Shown piece by piece: positions 1-6,059 of a stretch of 7,156 nucleotides of DNA. Each line of letters begins with the position of its first letter. Within the stretch, counting starts at the first letter, position 1. A program made the translations under genes and the position numbers. The stretch is from Candidatus Omnitrophota bacterium (GTDB lineage Bacteria; Omnitrophota; Koll11; Duberdicusellales; 4484-171): the NCBI GenBank assembly GCA_021735115.1, contig JAIPHQ010000035.1, positions 1-7,156 on the forward strand. Direction: 5' to 3'. Under the pieces are notes generated by a model. The model was not told where the DNA came from, made no database searches, and saw only the letters and a program-made list of their open reading frames with translations.

Positions 1-937
1 TAGCAATATTTTCAGGTGTGGCTTGATTTTGAAGAAGTTCGGGAACAACTTCTTTGTTGGCTAGAATATTCAGCATCCCCGCATATTTTGTTTTAATAAT
101 TTTTTTTAAGATATACCAGCTAAGTTTATTTATCTTGTAAATTATTATATGAGGAATCTCTAAAATGGCTGTTTCTATTGTGGCTGTACCAGAGGCTGCA
201 ATAACAAATTTTGATTTTGATAAAATTTGATAAGAATGGTCAAAAACCTCTTCTTTTTTAAAAACATTATATAATTTTTTATCAATTCCTTTTGGCTTGA
301 GTACTTGAAACCTATATTCTGGGAGTTCTTTTTGGAGAAGCAGCTTTGTTTTAGCTAAAAGATTAAGATGGTGTTTTAATTCATTTTTCCGTGAGCCGGG
401 TAAAAAAGAAATTATTTTTTCTTTTTCTATCTGTTTCTGATTAATTATCTCTAAAAGGGGATGGCCGAAAAAGGCAACATCCATTTTTTCTTTTTCATAA
501 AGTTCCTTTTCAAAATTAAAAATAGGTATCATTTTATCGGTGTATTTTTTAATTGTTTTAATTCTTTTTTTCCGCCAGGCCCAAACCTGAGGGCTAACAT
601 AATAAAAAATTGGAATTCTATGGTTTATCATTTTAGCTAAACTGAGATTGAAATCTGGAAAATCAATGAGGATTATTAAGTCAGGATTAATTTTGTTTAT
701 TTGATGGATTGTTTGGTTAAAAAGTTTTTTGAATTTACCCAAAGATGAAATTACCTCAATTAAACCACAGACAGAATGTGATACTAAATCGATTAACTGA
801 TTGGAATTTTTAGCGAGAACTTTGCCGCCAAAAGAATAAATCTGACAAGAGTTAAATTTATGGTTTATTTTTTTAGCTAAATTTCCGCCGTAAAGGTCAC
901 CGGATGTGTCTCCAGCAATAATAACTATTTTTTTCAT
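1..937 (-). CDS. lpxB: Lipid-A-disaccharide synthase LpxB (partial, C-terminus outside window)
   Basis: LpxB is a peripheral inner-membrane glycosyltransferase (GT19). It joins UDP-2,3-diacylglucosamine to 2,3-diacylglucosamine-1-phosphate, giving the beta-1,6 disaccharide of lipid A. I translated the minus strand by hand from ATG at 937; 312 codons stay open to the window edge. Family motifs appear in order: AGDTSGD (residues 8-14, nucleotide-binding loop, where the family usually has GE.SGD), IDFPDFN (91-97, with the aspartate known to be catalytically important in other LpxBs), SPQVWAWR (115-122), FNFEKELYE (140-148), FGHPL (157-161), FLPGSR (178-183) and AASGTATIETA (247-257). Full-length LpxB is about 380 residues, so roughly the last 60-70 are missing only because the window ends. 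The start lies 27 bases after the stop of the upstream oxidoreductase gene, so the two are probably co-transcribed. I see no Shine-Dalgarno sequence before the ATG. Identity is confident; the E-to-D change in the first motif is mildly odd. Confidence 0.95.
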   Translation of the reverse strand, partial: MKKIVIIAGDTSGDLYGGNLAKKINHKFNSCQIYSFGGKVLAKNSNQLIDLVSHSVCGLIEVISSLGKFKKLFNQTIHQINKINPDLIILIDFPDFNLSLAKMINHRIPIFYYVSPQVWAWRKKRIKTIKKYTDKMIPIFNFEKELYEKEKMDVAFFGHPLLEIINQKQIEKEKIISFLPGSRKNELKHHLNLLAKTKLLLQKELPEYRFQVLKPKGIDKKLYNVFKKEEVFDHSYQILSKSKFVIAASGTATIETAILEIPHIIIYKINKLSWYILKKIIKTKYAGMLNILANKEVVPELLQNQATPENIA

Positions 938-964
938 TATTAGTTAAGGTTAGTTTAAATTATT

Positions 965-1882
965 TTATCTTGGTATGTTAGTTGTATCTTTTTTTAATAT
1001 TTTTTCAATTTTTGTTGCAGCAGATAATGCATCTTTTGCCCCTTTAGCCGAGGAGCTATTAGAATCTTTTTTAATCACCAAATCAATGAAGTGATTAATC
1101 TCTTTTTTTAAGGGTTCTTCCTTTTCAATTGCTAAAGTTTGGTGTGATATATGAGTTTGGTCTTTTTGATAAACATCAACACTTTGATTGGCATAATCAA
1201 GGGATATGTATTTATTAGGCATAAATATCCTTATTTTTCTCTCTTTTTTTGAAGAAATCCGTGAAGAAGTGATATTGGCTACGCAACTATTTTTAAAACT
1301 AATTCTGCAGTTAGCAATATCTTCTTTAGTTGATAATACTTTTACTCCTTTGGCTTCTATTTTTTTTACTTTACTTTGCACTAAATCTAGAATTATATCT
1401 AAATCATGGATCATCAAATCAAGCACTACACTTACATCAAGTGATCGGTGTGGATAAGGGCTGAGTCTGTGGCATTCGATAAATAAAGGATTTTTGATAC
1501 TTTCTTTAACTTTGAGGTAGGCGCTATTATATCTTTCTACATGGCCGACAAAAAGAAGGGTTTTGTTTTTTTGAGCCAATTTAATAAGTTTTTCTGCTTT
1601 TTTTGGGTTTTCAGTAATCGGTTTTTCAACCAAAACAGGGATTTTATTCTTTAGGAAAAATGAGGCAATTTCAAAATGGGATGAAGTAGGAGTAGCGACA
1701 CTTACTAAATCTACTTTTTTTACTATATCGTGATAGTCAGAACAAGTGGAAAGATTGTGATTTTCTAAAGCTTTTTTATTTTTATCTACAAGATATATTC
1801 TTTCTATATCCTTTGATTCCTTATAGATACGTAAATGAATTGATCCCAGCTTTCCTAATCCAATAACAGCTACTTTTAACAT
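965..1882 (-). CDS. Gfo/Idh/MocA-family oxidoreductase, possible lipid A UDP-GlcNAc 3-dehydrogenase (GnnA-like)
   Basis: This is a 305-residue NAD(P)-dependent sugar dehydrogenase of the Gfo/Idh/MocA family. The N-terminal Rossmann fold has VIGLGKLG (6-13) and an acidic residue at the end of beta 2 (VD, D33), which suggests NAD over NADP. VEKPI (85-89) carries the family's EKP lysine. GHVERYN (113-119) and MIHDLD (157-162, with H159 and D162) match the substrate-side motifs. The frame is open back to a TTG at 1918, but I chose ATG 1882: the glycine motif then sits at the normal distance from the N-terminus, and the TTG is part of a likely promoter. The gene directly precedes lpxB. In Acidithiobacillus ferrooxidans the related GnnA, encoded between lpxA and lpxB, oxidises UDP-GlcNAc at C3 so that GnnB can aminate it, giving amide-linked (2,3-diamino) lipid A. 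No GnnB-like aminotransferase is visible here, so the family is certain and the substrate is inferred from context. Confidence 0.88.
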   Translation of the reverse strand: MLKVAVIGLGKLGSIHLRIYKESKDIERIYLVDKNKKALENHNLSTCSDYHDIVKKVDLVSVATPTSSHFEIASFFLKNKIPVLVEKPITENPKKAEKLIKLAQKNKTLLFVGHVERYNSAYLKVKESIKNPLFIECHRLSPYPHRSLDVSVVLDLMIHDLDIILDLVQSKVKKIEAKGVKVLSTKEDIANCRISFKNSCVANITSSRISSKKERKIRIFMPNKYISLDYANQSVDVYQKDQTHISHQTLAIEKEEPLKKEINHFIDLVIKKDSNSSSAKGAKDALSAATKIEKILKKDTTNIPR

Positions 1883-1889
1883 GAAAATT

Positions 1890-1918
1890 ATATTATCAGA
1901 GAACTTGAGAAAAGTCAA
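1890..1918 (-). promoter_or_regulatory. Promoter for the oxidoreductase-lpxB unit
   Basis: Read on the minus strand, TTGACT (1918-1913) is followed after 17 bases by TAATAT (1895-1890), a good sigma70-type match. GATAAT and TATAAT also overlap this -10 region with poorer spacing. The predicted transcription start, about 1884-1881, falls on or next to the ATG at 1882, so the mRNA would have almost no leader. The element overlaps the plus-strand promoter of the transporter gene. Prediction from sequence only. Confidence 0.6.
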
Positions 1919-1933
1919 TTAATGTGGTAAAAT
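1905..1933 (+). promoter_or_regulatory. Promoter for the MsbA-like transporter gene
   Basis: TTGAGA (1905-1910), a 17-base spacer and TAAAAT (1928-1933) form a near-consensus sigma70-type promoter. The -10 is preceded by TGTGG. The expected start, about 1940, leaves a leader of some 33 bases before ATG 1973. Its -35 box lies between the -35 and -10 boxes of the opposite-strand promoter, so the two RNA polymerase sites overlap. Confidence 0.65.
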
Positions 1934-1972
1934 CTCTCACATTCATTTAACTCAAACTAATTATTTTTGAAT

Positions 1973-3790
1973 ATGAAAAACTACTTAAAAGAATATTTTA
2001 AACTATTAAAATTTGCTAAAGGCCAAAAAATTTGGTTATTACTAGCAATCATCTGTATGGGAATTACTACCCTTTTTGAGGGGGTAAGTTTGGGGATGAT
2101 TATACCGATTTCTGACCGAGTTTTAACTAATAAAGAAATAGTTATACCCGGGGAACTTCCCGATTTTTTACAGAGTCTCATTGACAAATTAAACTCTATC
2201 GAACCGGTTATGTTCTTAAAGCTTATCGTAATTTTTATTCCTGTAATTTTTCTTATTAAAGGCATTTTTACCTTTTTGCAAAATTATTTTATGAATATTG
2301 TTGGCCAACGGGTAATTTATGAGGTAAGAAACCAACTTTTTGATAAGTTCCACCAGCTTTCTATGAACTTTTATGCTCGCAAAAGAATGGGGGAACTTAT
2401 GTCTAGGATTACCAATGATGTATCAACTATTACCAACGCTATCTCATATGCCCTAAAAGACCTTTTGTTTGAATCGATGAAGGTTGTTGTATTTGCAATT
2501 TTAGCTTTTTATATCGGGTTTAAAATATCTTGGAAACTACCTTTTGTAGCATTTATTCTTTTTCCTGTGATTATGTTTCCTGTAATCAAATTAGGCAAAA
2601 GGATTAAAAAATTTACTAGAACCATGCAAGAGAAGATGGCTGATTTAAATTCTTTAATGGCAGATACAATTGGCGGGATGTATATCGTAAAAGCTTTTTC
2701 ACGCCAAAATCATGAAAAAAGGCGATTTGAAAACATAAATTACGATTTCTATAAATATAATATAAAAGCAATAAAAAGGGAAATTACCATATCTCCTTTA
2801 ACGGAGTTTACTGCTACAATTGGAGTTGTTTTTGTGTTGTGGGTTGTAGGGAATGAAGTTATTTCAGGGAGAGTATCTTTTGGTATTTTTGGGGCTTTTA
2901 TGGCTTATTTGATGTCAATGGTCAGGCCATTTAAAAAATTATCAAATGTTTATGCGATTAATCAAAAAGCTCTAGCAGCGTCTTCAAGAATTTATGAAAT
3001 TTTAGAAGAAACACCCCAGATAGAAGAAAGAAAAAATCCAGAAGATATCAAAGAAATCAAAGACTCCATAGAATTTAAAGATGTTCAGTTTAGATATAGT
3101 TCAGATGATGATCTTGTTTTAGGAAATATTAATTTAGGAGTAAAGAAAGGAGAAGTAATTGCTTTAGTAGGGCCTTCGGGAGCTGGAAAAACTACTTTAG
3201 TTAATCTTTTGCCCCGTTTTTATGATCCAGAAAAAGGAATGGTAAAGATTGATCAGAAAGATATAAAAGACCTTAAAATTGAACCTTTACGAAGATTAAT
3301 TTCGATAGTTTCACAACAAACCGTACTTTTCCATTCAACAGTTGAGGAAAATATTGCTTATGGGAAAGAAGGGGCAACCTTTGAGCAAGTAAAAGAAGCA
3401 GCAAAAAAAGCTCATGCTTATGAGTTTATTGAACAATTTCCTAAAAAGTTTAATACAGTTATTGGTGACAGAGGAATTAAACTTTCGGGGGGCCAAAAAC
3501 AAAGAATATCTATTGCAAGGGCTATTCTTAAAGATGCACCGATTTTAATTTTAGATGAAGCTACCAGTCAGCTTGATTCTATTTCAGAAAAATTTATCAA
3601 AGAAGCACTATCACTGCTGATGAAAGGGAAAACCACTTTTGTAATCGCTCATAGGCTTTCTACTGTAGAAGAAGCTGATTTAATTGTGGTTTTAGATAAA
3701 GGAAGAATTATTGAAACCGGTACTCATAAATCTCTTATAACCGGCGATACTGCCTATAAACGCTTGTATGAGCTGCAATTTAACATATAA
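1973..3790 (+). CDS. msbA: MsbA-like lipid A export ABC transporter, fused permease/ATPase
   Basis: This is an ABC half-transporter of 605 residues, close to the usual ~580-600 of MsbA, and it would act as a homodimer in the inner membrane. MsbA flips lipid A-core from the cytoplasmic to the periplasmic leaflet using ATP. The N-terminal half (about 1-340) is a type-1 exporter membrane domain with hydrophobic segments near 21-48, 78-104, 168-206 and 280-318. The ATPase domain has Walker A GPSGAGKTT (400-408), a Q-loop around VSQQTVLF (446-453), signature LSGGQKQR (504-511), Walker B ILILDE (524-529), a D-loop reading SQLD rather than the commoner SALD, and the switch histidine in IAHRLST (558-564). 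I chose ATG 1973 over an in-frame TTG at 1967. No clear Shine-Dalgarno precedes either. Three consecutive TAA codons end the gene (3788-3796). Divergence from the lpxB unit supports lipid A as the substrate; an exporter of another lipid or drug is the alternative. Confidence 0.88.
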   Translation: MKNYLKEYFKLLKFAKGQKIWLLLAIICMGITTLFEGVSLGMIIPISDRVLTNKEIVIPGELPDFLQSLIDKLNSIEPVMFLKLIVIFIPVIFLIKGIFTFLQNYFMNIVGQRVIYEVRNQLFDKFHQLSMNFYARKRMGELMSRITNDVSTITNAISYALKDLLFESMKVVVFAILAFYIGFKISWKLPFVAFILFPVIMFPVIKLGKRIKKFTRTMQEKMADLNSLMADTIGGMYIVKAFSRQNHEKRRFENINYDFYKYNIKAIKREITISPLTEFTATIGVVFVLWVVGNEVISGRVSFGIFGAFMAYLMSMVRPFKKLSNVYAINQKALAASSRIYEILEETPQIEERKNPEDIKEIKDSIEFKDVQFRYSSDDDLVLGNINLGVKKGEVIALVGPSGAGKTTLVNLLPRFYDPEKGMVKIDQKDIKDLKIEPLRRLISIVSQQTVLFHSTVEENIAYGKEGATFEQVKEAAKKAHAYEFIEQFPKKFNTVIGDRGIKLSGGQKQRISIARAILKDAPILILDEATSQLDSISEKFIKEALSLLMKGKTTFVIAHRLSTVEEADLIVVLDKGRIIETGTHKSLITGDTAYKRLYELQFNI

Positions 3791-3800
3791 TAATAAACAA

Positions 3801-3828
3801 TTGAAAATATTAATGAGTATGATATACT
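3801..3828 (+). promoter_or_regulatory. Promoter of the rpsB-tsf-pyrH-frr operon
   Basis: TTGAAA (3801-3806), a 16-base spacer and TATACT (3823-3828) form a strong sigma70-type promoter. The -10 is extended by TGA (3820-3822, the TGn motif). The predicted start near 3835 leaves a leader of about 42 bases. It begins only a few bases after the triple stop of the transporter gene, and I see no hairpin terminator between them, so some readthrough from upstream is possible. Confidence 0.7.
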
Positions 3829-3837
3829 TTAACAAAT

Positions 3838-3851
3838 ATTAAGGGCTTAAT
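3838..3851. repeat. 14-bp palindrome in the rpsB leader
   Basis: ATTAAG-GG-CTTAAT is a perfect inverted repeat with a 2-base centre, placed just after the predicted transcription start of rpsB. The centre is too short for a full RNA hairpin, so a protein-binding site is likelier than a stem if it matters at all. The CTTAA half (3846-3850) could alternatively pair with TTAAG at 3860-3864, which covers the start of the ribosome-binding site. In AT-rich DNA this may be chance. Confidence 0.3.
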
Positions 3852-3861
3852 CTGCTTATTT

Positions 3862-3868
3862 AAGGAGG
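3862..3868 (+). promoter_or_regulatory. Strong Shine-Dalgarno of rpsB
   Basis: AAGGAGG, a full anti-Shine-Dalgarno match, lies 8 bases before ATG 3877 and fixes the rpsB start. It contrasts with the absence of recognisable sites before lpxB, the oxidoreductase and msbA in the same window. Confidence 0.9.
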
Positions 3869-3876
3869 AAAAAATA

Positions 3877-4785
3877 ATGGGATTGACTGACACTATTAAA
3901 AAAATGTTGGAAGGAGGGGTTCATTTTGGCCATCTAAAGCGCAACTGGAACCCTAAAATGCAAAAATTTATCTTTGGCAGAAAAAAGAATATCTATATTA
4001 TTGATCTAGAAAAAACTACTAAAATGTTAGATCAAGCAAAAGAGTTCTTGAAAGAAATAGCTAAATCAGGCGGGAATATTCTCTTTGTTGGTACAAAAAG
4101 ACAAATCAGACCAGTGATAAAAGAATTAGCTACTTCTTGCGACATGCCATATGTAGACCAAAAATGGGTAGGGGGTTTGCTTACTAATTTTTCTACTATA
4201 AAAAAGCGCCTGCAGAGGTATCTTGAACTTCTTAAAATGCGGGAAAATGGTGAATTTGATAATATTCCCAGTAAAGAAGTAGTGCGTCTAAATCGGCAAA
4301 TTAGCCGGATGGATAAGAACTATAGCGGGCTTACCACATTAAAAACTTTACCTGATTGTGTATTTGTTGTAGATCCAAAAAGGGAAAAATCTTGCGTAAG
4401 AGAAGCTACTAAATTGTCTATTCCACTGGTGGCTTTAATTGATACAGATGCTGATCCTGAAGAAGTGAATTATCCTATACCCGGTAATGATGATGCGATT
4501 AGATCAGTAAAGTTTATTGTTAGCTCTTTGGTTGAAGCTATAGATGAAGGGCGGCAAGATTACCATATGATCCAGAAAGAAGAAGCTGTAACTACTGAAA
4601 CACAGAAAAATACGGAAACACAAAAAGAACCTGAGAGAAAGAAATCCGAAATTCGAAATCTAAAATCCGAAAAAAAAGAAGCTGCAACCACAGAAACACA
4701 AAAAGATACCGAAACATTGAAAGATTCTGAAAAAGAGAATGGGGATAAAGATCAAGAAAAAAATAAAGAGGAGGAAAAGGAGTAG
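3877..4785 (+). CDS. rpsB: 30S ribosomal protein S2 with long charged C-terminal tail
   Basis: Ribosomal protein S2 binds late to the back of the small subunit between head and body and helps recruit S1. The S2 signatures are present: VHFGHLKRNWNPKM (15-28), the VGTKRQ region (71-76), KWVGGLLTNF (96-105), and the DTDADPEEVNYPIPGNDDA segment (189-207). The conserved fold ends near residue 226, about where an ordinary S2 of ~230-250 residues stops, yet the protein continues to 302. The extra ~75 residues are rich in Lys, Glu, Thr and Gln, look disordered, and contain a duplicated 15-residue unit (237-251 and 269-283) separated by a stretch encoded by another repeat-like sequence. The terminal EEEKE codons also supply the purine-rich ribosome-binding site of tsf. 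First gene of the operon, directly after its own promoter. Identity is certain; the tail's function is unknown. Confidence 0.98.
   Translation: MGLTDTIKKMLEGGVHFGHLKRNWNPKMQKFIFGRKKNIYIIDLEKTTKMLDQAKEFLKEIAKSGGNILFVGTKRQIRPVIKELATSCDMPYVDQKWVGGLLTNFSTIKKRLQRYLELLKMRENGEFDNIPSKEVVRLNRQISRMDKNYSGLTTLKTLPDCVFVVDPKREKSCVREATKLSIPLVALIDTDADPEEVNYPIPGNDDAIRSVKFIVSSLVEAIDEGRQDYHMIQKEEAVTTETQKNTETQKEPERKKSEIRNLKSEKKEAATTETQKDTETLKDSEKENGDKDQEKNKEEEKE
4585..4725. repeat. Duplicated 45-base unit in the rpsB tail
   Basis: Two 45-base copies, 4585-4629 and 4681-4725, start 96 bases apart in the same frame and match at about 35 of 45 positions. They encode AVTTETQKNTETQKE and AATTETQKDTETLKD. Most base differences are silent or conservative, so the frame and residue type have been kept. 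Both copies are built from GAAACACA(G/A)AAA-like words resembling short repeats found between genes in some environmental genomes; that resemblance is from memory and unverified. Confidence 0.75.
4641..4672. repeat. AAATCCGAAA-type short repeat inside rpsB
   Basis: Between the two 45-base copies lies a run with AAATCCGAAA (4642-4651), a central ATTCGAAAT and AAATCCGAAA again (4663-4672). It is translated as KSEIRNLKSEK. It looks like a degenerate dyad repeat of the intergenic kind and differs in composition from the S2 core. Its origin as an intergenic repeat is inference. Confidence 0.5.
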
Positions 4786-5316
4786 ATGAGTTTAGAAGAT
4801 ATAAAAAAATTAAGAGAAAAAACTTCATTAGGTGTAAATGATTGTAAACAGGCATTAAAAGAAGCAGAGGGGGATTTTTCTAAAGCTCTCAAGGTGCTTA
4901 GGGCCAAAGGCGCAGATGTCTTAAAAAAGAAGGGTTCGCGCACAACATCTCAAGGGGTTATAGAGTCTTATGTTCATTTTGGCGGTAATATTGGTGTTTT
5001 AGTTGAAGTTAATTGCGAAACTGATTTTGTTGCTAGAAATGATTTATTTAAAAAGTTTGCAAAAGATGTGGCTATGCATATTGCAGCTATATCACCTGAA
5101 TATGTAAGTAAAGATCAAGTCCCGCAAGATGTTTTAGAGCAAGTCAAAAATGAAGAAGAATACATTAAAAAAAGTTGTCTATTGGAACAATCTTTTGTTA
5201 AAGATTCTTCAATGACAGTTTCTGATTATTTAAAAAAAGTTGTTTCACAAACTGGAGAAAATATTAGAATAGAACGATTTGTTCGGTTTGTTGTCGGAGA
5301 AGAGGATGAGGACTAA
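4786..5316 (+). CDS. tsf: Elongation factor Ts, short form
   Basis: EF-Ts is the nucleotide exchange factor that regenerates EF-Tu-GTP from EF-Tu-GDP. This one has 176 residues. The N-terminal UBA-like EF-Tu-binding module (about 1-48) carries LREKTSLGVNDCKQAL (9-24), a variant of the usual LREKTGAGMMDCK pattern. The core signature ETDFVARN (78-85) is intact, and LLEQSFVKD (132-140) replaces the common LLEQPFVKD. The second core repeat and coiled-coil insertion of the 283-residue E. coli protein are absent; short forms of about 200 residues, such as the Thermus one, are known and act as dimers. The ATG follows the rpsB stop with no gap. Its ribosome-binding site, AAGGAG (4777-4782), lies in the last rpsB codons, which suggests translational coupling. 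No sign of truncation: the reading frame ends in an ordinary acidic tail that overlaps pyrH. Confidence 0.97.
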   Translation: MSLEDIKKLREKTSLGVNDCKQALKEAEGDFSKALKVLRAKGADVLKKKGSRTTSQGVIESYVHFGGNIGVLVEVNCETDFVARNDLFKKFAKDVAMHIAAISPEYVSKDQVPQDVLEQVKNEEEYIKKSCLLEQSFVKDSSMTVSDYLKKVVSQTGENIRIERFVRFVVGEEDED

Positions 5317-6019
5317 ATACAAGCGTATTTTATTAAAAATAAGCGGAGAAGCTTTTTTAGGAAAGTTATCTCATGGAATTGATACCGCAATTTGTGCTCA
5401 TCTTGCTAGGCAGATCAAGGAAATAACCAAATTTGGAACTGAAATTGCTTTAGTTGTTGGCGGCGGTAATATTTTCAGAGGAGTGCCTAAATCAAAAGAG
5501 TTTAAAATGGAGCGAACAGTTGCCGATTATATGGGGATGATAGCAACAGTTATAAACGGCCTAGCCTTGCAAAATGCTCTTGAAAATGAAAGTATTGACT
5601 CTAGAGTTATGACCGCTATATCTATGGATAAAGTAGCTGAACCTTATATTCGTAGGAGAGCTATGAGGCATCTTGAAAAGAAAAGAGTTGTTATTTTTGT
5701 AGCTGGTACAGGAAATCCTTACTTTACTACTGACACTGCTGCAGCTTTACGTAGTGTTGAAATTGGAGCAGATGCATTATTTAAAGCAACAAAAGTCGAT
5801 GGAGTTTATTCTAGCGATCCTTTAGAGGATAAAAAAGCTAGATTATTTAAAAAATTAACTTATATTGATGTTATTAATAAAGAACTTAAAATTATGGATT
5901 CAACAGCAATTACTTTATGTATGGAAAATAAGTTGCCGATTACTGTTTTTAATTTTACTAAAGAAGGTAATTTAAAAAAGGCTGTTTCCGGCCAAAAAAT
6001 AGGCACACTTATTAGTTAA
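5306..6019 (+). CDS. pyrH: UMP kinase (uridylate kinase)
   Basis: PyrH phosphorylates UMP to UDP with ATP in pyrimidine nucleotide synthesis. It is a hexameric cytosolic enzyme of the amino-acid kinase fold, unrelated to eukaryotic UMP/CMP kinases. From ATG 5306 it has 237 residues, the normal length. Motifs: KISGEAF (11-17, ATP phosphate region), GGGNIFRG (52-59, UMP/phosphate loop), ADYMGMIAT (73-81), GTGNPYFTTDTAA (134-146, UMP site), KATKVDGVY (160-168, nucleotide site) and MDSTAI (197-202). An in-frame TTG at 5279 would add nine residues, but the ATG is favoured because GGAG (5296-5299) sits 6 bases before it and the family's N-terminal strand begins right after it. The start overlaps the tsf stop by 11 bases, implying coupled translation. 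The gene order rpsB-tsf-pyrH-frr is widespread in bacteria. Confidence 0.98.
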   Translation: MRTKYKRILLKISGEAFLGKLSHGIDTAICAHLARQIKEITKFGTEIALVVGGGNIFRGVPKSKEFKMERTVADYMGMIATVINGLALQNALENESIDSRVMTAISMDKVAEPYIRRRAMRHLEKKRVVIFVAGTGNPYFTTDTAAALRSVEIGADALFKATKVDGVYSSDPLEDKKARLFKKLTYIDVINKELKIMDSTAITLCMENKLPITVFNFTKEGNLKKAVSGQKIGTLIS

Positions 6020-6048
6020 AGGTTAAAGGATAAAGGTTAAAGGATAAA
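6014..6048. repeat. 7-bp/14-bp tandem repeat between pyrH and frr
   Basis: The 14-base unit GGTTAAAGGATAAA occurs twice without a mismatch (6021-6034, 6035-6048). It is itself two 7-base units, and a fifth, slightly changed unit AGTTAAA (6014-6020) contains the pyrH stop codon. The array runs into a purine stretch that serves as the frr ribosome-binding site, so it fills nearly the whole pyrH-frr spacer. No hairpin potential. Such arrays change copy number by slippage. Confidence 0.85.
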
Positions 6049-6059
6049 GAGGGGGAAGG
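6049..6059 (+). promoter_or_regulatory. Shine-Dalgarno of frr
   Basis: GAGGGGGAAGG lies immediately before ATG 6060. The AGGGGG part (6050-6055) has about 4 bases of spacing to the start. The site continues directly from the tandem repeat, and repeat slippage would move the site together with frr without altering their spacing. Confidence 0.65.

Noticed and set aside
1206..1457. Plus-strand open frame of 83 codons
   Set aside because: It lies wholly inside the oxidoreductase gene on the other strand, whose family motifs are clear, and it resembles no protein I know.
1967..1972. TTG start two codons upstream of the msbA ATG
   Set aside because: It adds two residues, has no ribosome-binding site, and an ATG follows immediately.
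1981..2265. Minus-strand open frame of 94 codons
   Set aside because: It is antisense to the membrane domain of the transporter; its hydrophobic stretches only mirror that gene.
4592..4943. Two minus-strand open frames across the rpsB-tsf junction
   Set aside because: They are rich in Phe/Leu/Ser because they are complementary to the Lys/Glu-rich S2 tail, and have no recognisable features.
5279..5305. Upstream TTG start for pyrH
   Set aside because: It has no ribosome-binding site, while ATG 5306 has GGAG at good spacing and gives the usual family N-terminus.
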